Shown here: positions 62,061 through 64,000 of the stretch, piece by piece
Numbering within the stretch: the first letter of the stretch is position 1
How the letters are laid out: each line of letters starts with the position of its first letter
Origin: Vespa crabro
Taxonomy: Eukaryota; Arthropoda; Insecta; Hymenoptera; Vespidae
DNA length: 64,000 nucleotides
Reading direction: 5' to 3'
Assembly (NCBI RefSeq): GCF_910589235.1
Contig: NC_060979.1
Coordinates: 620,001-684,000 of the forward strand
Translations under genes and position numbers: made by a program
The notes under the pieces: generated by a model
Told to the model about the DNA's origin: nothing
The model's input: the letters and a program-made list of their open reading frames with translations, nothing else
Databases searched by the model: none

Positions 62061-63263
62061 GCAATTTCGAATCTCAGTTAGCTGCACGCGAGCAAGCATT
62101 ATGCGCACGCGAAGAAGCAATGAGGCGCGAAACTGAACGTACAAAGATAGAAATGTTGTATCATGATGCAGGAAATCCTTGCCATGAGGAACGAGACTCG
62201 CTCCAAATCAGATCAGCATTCGATAAATGAAGCGTTAGGGATGATACTGCGTTTTGACGAGAAGAATATTTCTCTCACTTCGTTCATCAAGGCATTTAAG
62301 AGAGCTCGTCAAATGATACCGGATTATCCAGAAGAACTTTTCACTTATGCTGCAATACGAAAAATACACAATACCGCTTATCGCGTCATAGAAAAACAGA
62401 AACTTCACAACATGAACGCGTTATGCAACCGTCTCAGACAATCACTAGGATCGATACATTCGCAAGAGTTTTATAGAACCGAACTTAGAAATGCTTTAAT
62501 GAGCGAGAACGAATCTATAATTGAGGATATCGGTAGAGTAAGAGATTTACGTGAAGCGCTTATGGACGAAGAAGGGTATAGGAAGAAGCGCCCGAAGCAA
62601 AGAAAAACGAAATTGATCAACTAGCTCTCGATAGCTTTTGCGCCGGACTCCCCGTGGAGTATTTGCCCTACATGTTAGACAGTCGAAGTAAAAATCTATC
62701 AGATGCATGCGATAGAGCAATCGAATTGCATGTCAAAATGCAGTACGAATGGAATAGGAGAAAAGCCGTGAAATCTTGGCAATCGAAAGACAACAGCGAA
62801 CGACCAGCTGATCATTACTACCTGAGTCACGAAAATCAAAAGGAGCTAACACACAAGTAACACGGACTAATGACGCGAACGAAGTCTGTTCGTATTGTAA
62901 GAAAGTAAGACATACGCGGGACCGATGCTACAAAAATAGACAAGATTCACAAAAGCGTATTCCAATACATAGATCATATCATCATCCTCTTCCTCCTCCT
63001 CCTCCTTCTCCTCCTTCTCGTCTATCTCATACTTCTCCGGCTGTAAGATCTTTCCGTTCTCCTACATACACAAAAGAATGTAGATATTGTAAAAATTACG
63101 GACACACGATCGATGAATGTCGTAAAAAAAAGTGGCAGGAACGCCAGTCCGGAAACGCGAGCCACCCTCCGACGAGAGACACGACTTCGGGGGTAAGCGC
63201 GCAAACGCGTCAAATCTTGACGGTAAGGACGAACGAACCAACTACGTCCGCACAGTCCGCTTA
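62060..63263 (+). pseudogene. gag: Gag of copy F with two zinc knuckles
   Basis: It starts in a coiled coil (FESQLAAREQALCAREEAMRRE, 62063-62150). The capsid-like part is in frame 62163-62624 (ALGMILRFDEKNISLTSFIKA, MNALCNRLRQSLGSIHSQEFY) and 62654-62860 (SLDSFCAGLP-like, YLPYMLDSRSKNLSDACDRAIEL). A third frame gives CSYCKKVRHTRDRC and CRYCKNYGHTIDEC (62887-62928, 63079-63120), two CX2CX4HX4C knuckles joined by a proline-rich linker. The frame ends at a stop near 63263. At least three indels break it. Gag would package the RNA. Confidence 0.75.
63126..63132 (+). promoter_or_regulatory. Candidate -1 ribosomal frameshift site
   Basis: A AAA AAG lies right after the second zinc knuckle, in register with the Gag codons (AAA at 63127, AAG at 63130). 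Slipping by -1 there enters the protease frame at GTG 63132. The protease frame has a TAA at 63123-63125, just upstream, so it cannot be entered from earlier. Gag and protease frames overlap by about 130 bases. In retroviruses and Ty3/gypsy elements such sites set the Gag:Pol ratio. Confidence 0.5.
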
Positions 63264-63548
63264 AGCAGTGATCCGAGTTCACCTTCTTTCGTCATCTCTT
63301 CTAAAGACCCTAAAGGAGAAATTGAATTTGTAGTCGACACAGGGTCAGAGCCAAATATACTAAAAATCGGTAAAGCTGATGATTTTCTGATGTGCAACGA
63401 AACGAATAAAATAAAACTAAGCGGAATCATGAAAGAAACAGTAGGTACGTACGGAACATGCATCATCGACGTTTATAGATACCCCGTAGAGTTCCATATT
63501 GTATCCAACTCCTTCCCCATCCCACATTATCAGCTCAGACTTTTTTAA
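63126..63548 (+). pseudogene. pol: Protease of copy F
   Basis: The frame has no ATG and starts at the slippery site. It leads through GKDERTNYVRTVRL to EIEFVVDTGSEPNILKI, with the aspartic protease triad DTG intact, then GTCIIDVYRYPVEFHIV and PHYQL. A one-base shift near 63537 sends it to a stop at 63548; the next frame continues with DFFKDAAKINF. The N-terminal part with the active site is undamaged. Confidence 0.75.
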
Positions 63549-64000
63549 GGATGCTGCAAAGATAAATTTCATAAAGGAACACGTAGAATGGCACGGAATG
63601 AGTATGCCCTTCGTCAAACCGAAGGAGATAATCATTCCGGCGCGAACCAGTAATATAATTAAAATAAGCACTTTAGACAAAGAAAATAAAATAGGCTATG
63701 TGACTCCATTAAAATTGGGAGAAGAAATTTACGCAGGCGAAGCTCTAGTAAACAGTAACAATGGAGAAGCACTCATGAGAGTCTTTAATACAAAAGAGAA
63801 AGACGTAAACATCGTTATTTCGAGAATCGAACTCCAGGATTTCGAAACGGTCGACGCGTGTATTTTACCGAGTCCAGAACTAAGAAGCACGGATACAGAT
63901 AACGAAAATATAAGAGATTCTTATCTCCCCATCAAAAACAATCCGTCGAACATGACTAGTAAGCCCGGAATGCGAACCTTATCTCTCCTAGGGCGAGATA
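63538..64000 (+). pseudogene. pol: Post-protease linker of copy F, running off the window
   Basis: In the frame that begins at 63538, DFFKDAAKINFIKEHVEWHG leads into GYVTPLKLGEEIYAGEALV and NTKEKDVNIVISRIELQDF. It stays open to the last base. It aligns with copy E 48232-48660, the part where copy E begins. Reverse transcriptase would follow outside the window. This frame has no stop in 460 bases. Confidence 0.75.

Noticed and set aside
62960..63020. CT-rich run (CCTCCTCCT) as a simple-sequence or splice feature
   Set aside because: It is the proline-rich linker between the two zinc knuckles of Gag and is in frame.

Overview
The window looks like transposon-rich, probably heterochromatic, DNA from an arthropod, most likely an insect (hymenopteran/ant-like is my guess). 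The reasons are the mix of parts: Ty3/gypsy-type endogenous retroviruses with env, BEL/Pao elements, R1-clade and other LINEs, three piggyBac elements and one mariner, in an AT-rich background with an assembly gap and with no host gene, tRNA or rRNA that I can recognise. Almost every reading frame traces to a mobile element, and almost every one is broken by stops, indels or deletions, so the genes are annotated mostly as pseudogenes.

Layout. 1-542: unassigned. 543-3984: BEL/Pao remnant (minus). 3985-11320: env-bearing gypsy element, family 1 copy A (minus), with a 200-base gap at 4787-4986. 11325-13668: R1-clade LINE fragment (plus) abutting it. 13669-16640: AT-rich, nothing recognised. 16640-23400: family 2 copy D (plus; pro/pol/env). 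23455-25560: scrambled family 1 LTR, gag and 3' region pieces (copy C). 25560-32300: family 1 copy B (plus). 32301-34569: second BEL/Pao remnant (plus), joined to a family 1 LTR exactly as on the left, in inverse orientation. 34600-34968: dispersed repeat. 35152-36360: 5'-truncated LINE (minus) with a 17-base target-site duplication. 37177-40666: another LINE (minus), split by a complete piggyBac at 37623-39933. 42193-42893: short piggyBac derivative. 42904-46000: third BEL/Pao element (plus), followed by a degenerate tandem repeat to 46890. 46983-48220 and 54777-56003: a duplicated 1.2-kb unit carrying an intact 87-codon ORF, on either side of family 2 copy E (48232-54600), whose pol is the best preserved here. 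55947-57175: mariner. 57572-59800: piggyBac. 59840-61712: gypsy pol remnant (copy G). 61724-62060: dispersed repeat, second copy. 62060-64000: gag-pro of family 2 copy F, running off the end.

The two retrovirus families share one plan: LTR, coiled-coil Gag with CCHC knuckles, protease, reverse transcriptase, RNase H, integrase, then an env glycoprotein with signal peptide and membrane anchor. No copy is intact across its length. The most unusual signals are a noncoding stem-loop between pol and env in both family 2 copies that cover the region, with one compensatory base-pair change; a -1 slippery site exactly at the gag/pro overlap of copy F; a candidate env splice acceptor in family 1; the shared inverted gypsy-LTR/BEL junctions; and the duplicated small-ORF unit.
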